Part shown: in pieces, positions 4,803-5,446 of the stretch
Layout: each line of letters starts with the position of its first letter
How positions within the stretch are numbered: position 1 is the stretch's first letter
Source: an uncultured Oxalobacteraceae bacterium
GTDB lineage: Bacteria > Pseudomonadota > Gammaproteobacteria > Burkholderiales > Burkholderiaceae
Assembly: GCA_946480015.1 (NCBI GenBank)
Contig: CAMLIL010000169.1
Location: forward strand, 1-5,446
Direction of reading: 5' to 3'
DNA length: 5,446 nucleotides
Position numbers and translations under genes: made by a program
The notes under the pieces: model-generated
What the model was told of the DNA's origin: nothing
Database searches by the model: none
The model's input: the letters and a program-made list of their open reading frames with translations, nothing else

Positions 4803-5446
4803 ATGAATATCTCCAAAGTCTTTATCGACCGGCCGATCTTCGCGGCCGTGCTGTCGATCCTGGTGTTCGTGGCCGGCCTGCTGGCGATCTTCAAGCTGCC
4901 GGTGTCCGAATACCCGGATGTGGTGCCGCCGTCCGTGGTGGTGCGCGCCATGTACCCGGGCGCCAATCCCAAAGTCATCGCTGAAACCGTTGCCGCGCCC
5001 ATCGAGGAGCAGATCAACGGCATCGAGAACATGCTCTACATGTCCTCGCAAAACACCAGCGACGGCGCCATGGCGCTGACCGTGACGTTCAAGGTCGGCA
5101 CCGACATCGACCAGGCCGAGTCGCAGGTGCAGAACCGCATCCAGCGCGCGCTGCCGCGCCTGCCCGAGGAAGTGCGCCAGATCGGCGTCACGGCCGTGAA
5201 AAGCTCGCCCAACCTGACCATGGTGGTGCACCTGGTCAGTCCCACCGGCCGCTACGACGACGTCTACCTGCGCAACTACGCGGTCCTGAACATCAAGGAT
5301 GAACTGGCGCGCATTCCCGGCATGGGCGAGGTGCAGCTGTTCGGCGCCGGCGACTACGCCATGCGCATCTGGCTCGATCCGCAGAAGGTGGCCGCGCGCG
5401 GCATGACCGCCGGCGACGTGGTCGGCGCCATCCGCGAACAGAACGT
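4803..5446 (+). CDS. mexF: RND multidrug efflux transporter, MexF/OqxB/BpeF type, N-terminal part (runs off the window)
   Basis: The first 214 residues, plus two bases of the next codon, of an inner-membrane proton-driven drug exporter whose relatives are about 1050 residues long. It opens MNISKVFIDRPIFAAVL with transmembrane helix 1 (about 12-30), then the porter-domain start KLPVSEYPDVVPPSVVVRA (31-49), YPGANPKVIAETVAAPIEEQ (51-70), ENMLYMSSQNTSDGAMALTVTF (75-96, split here by the PN1 fold) and the family motifs SPNLTMVVHLVSP (135-147) and NYAVLNIKDELARIPGMGEVQLFG (158-181). The resemblance to MexF runs the full length. The ATG follows the adaptor's TAA with no gap, and AGGGAAG (4793-4799) in the adaptor's last codons is the ribosome binding site. 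Relatives export chloramphenicol, fluoroquinolones and trimethoprim; the substrates here are unknown. An outer-membrane channel gene probably follows. Confidence 0.96.
   Translation, partial: MNISKVFIDRPIFAAVLSILVFVAGLLAIFKLPVSEYPDVVPPSVVVRAMYPGANPKVIAETVAAPIEEQINGIENMLYMSSQNTSDGAMALTVTFKVGTDIDQAESQVQNRIQRALPRLPEEVRQIGVTAVKSSPNLTMVVHLVSPTGRYDDVYLRNYAVLNIKDELARIPGMGEVQLFGAGDYAMRIWLDPQKVAARGMTAGDVVGAIREQN

Noticed and set aside
3645..5231. A 528-codon open frame on the minus strand across the adaptor and pump genes
   Set aside because: It is antisense to two clearly recognisable RND genes. Its product is His/Asp/Gly/Arg-rich low-complexity sequence, as expected from the GC-rich opposite strand.

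Overview
The base composition is GC-rich and the gene content points to a betaproteobacterium of the order Burkholderiales. An Oxalobacteraceae member of the Massilia/Duganella/Janthinobacterium type is plausible, but that is inferred from the look of the proteins and was not tested. All six protein genes read as chromosomal and ordinary in composition. No transposase, integrase, phage gene or CRISPR array is visible.

Layout. Positions 1-281 hold two tandem tRNA-Arg(ACG) units on the minus strand, the first cut by the window edge. Each has its own TATAAT box, and an intrinsic terminator with a perfect 14-bp stem lies between them. Positions 282-405 hold no gene but contain a good sigma70-like promoter on the minus strand. 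Positions 406-2272 are a two-gene minus-strand operon, transcribed LysR-type regulator then D-2-hydroxyacid (glycerate/hydroxypyruvate-type) dehydrogenase, with one base between the genes. A 133-bp divergent intergenic region (2273-2405) carries a perfect ATTGTTC-N8-GAACAAT dyad that looks like a LysR operator. Rightward from 2406 comes a plus-strand cluster: a 54-residue small membrane or exported protein, an alpha/beta-hydrolase-fold protein overlapping it by one base, a 169-bp gap with a GC-rich hairpin, a MexE/OqxA-type periplasmic adaptor lipoprotein, and directly abutting it the start of a MexF/OqxB-type RND transporter, which runs off the window.

How it fits together. The order regulator / lipase-like protein / adaptor / RND pump matches the known Burkholderia ceoR-llpE-ceoAB-opcM and bpeT-llpE-bpeEF-oprC multidrug efflux loci. 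An outer-membrane channel gene would therefore be expected just beyond the right edge. Three things differ from, or add to, that textbook locus. The hydrolase-like protein lacks the nucleophile serine (Glu in its place) and any histidine where the catalytic one should be, so it looks like a pseudoenzyme. A 54-aa membrane peptide is translationally coupled in front of it. The LysR regulator is of the CrgA-like type rather than the MexT/BpeT type, and it is co-transcribed with a dehydrogenase instead of standing alone. Together these suggest a pump tied to a metabolic signal, possibly sensed by the hydrolase-like protein. That last step is inference.
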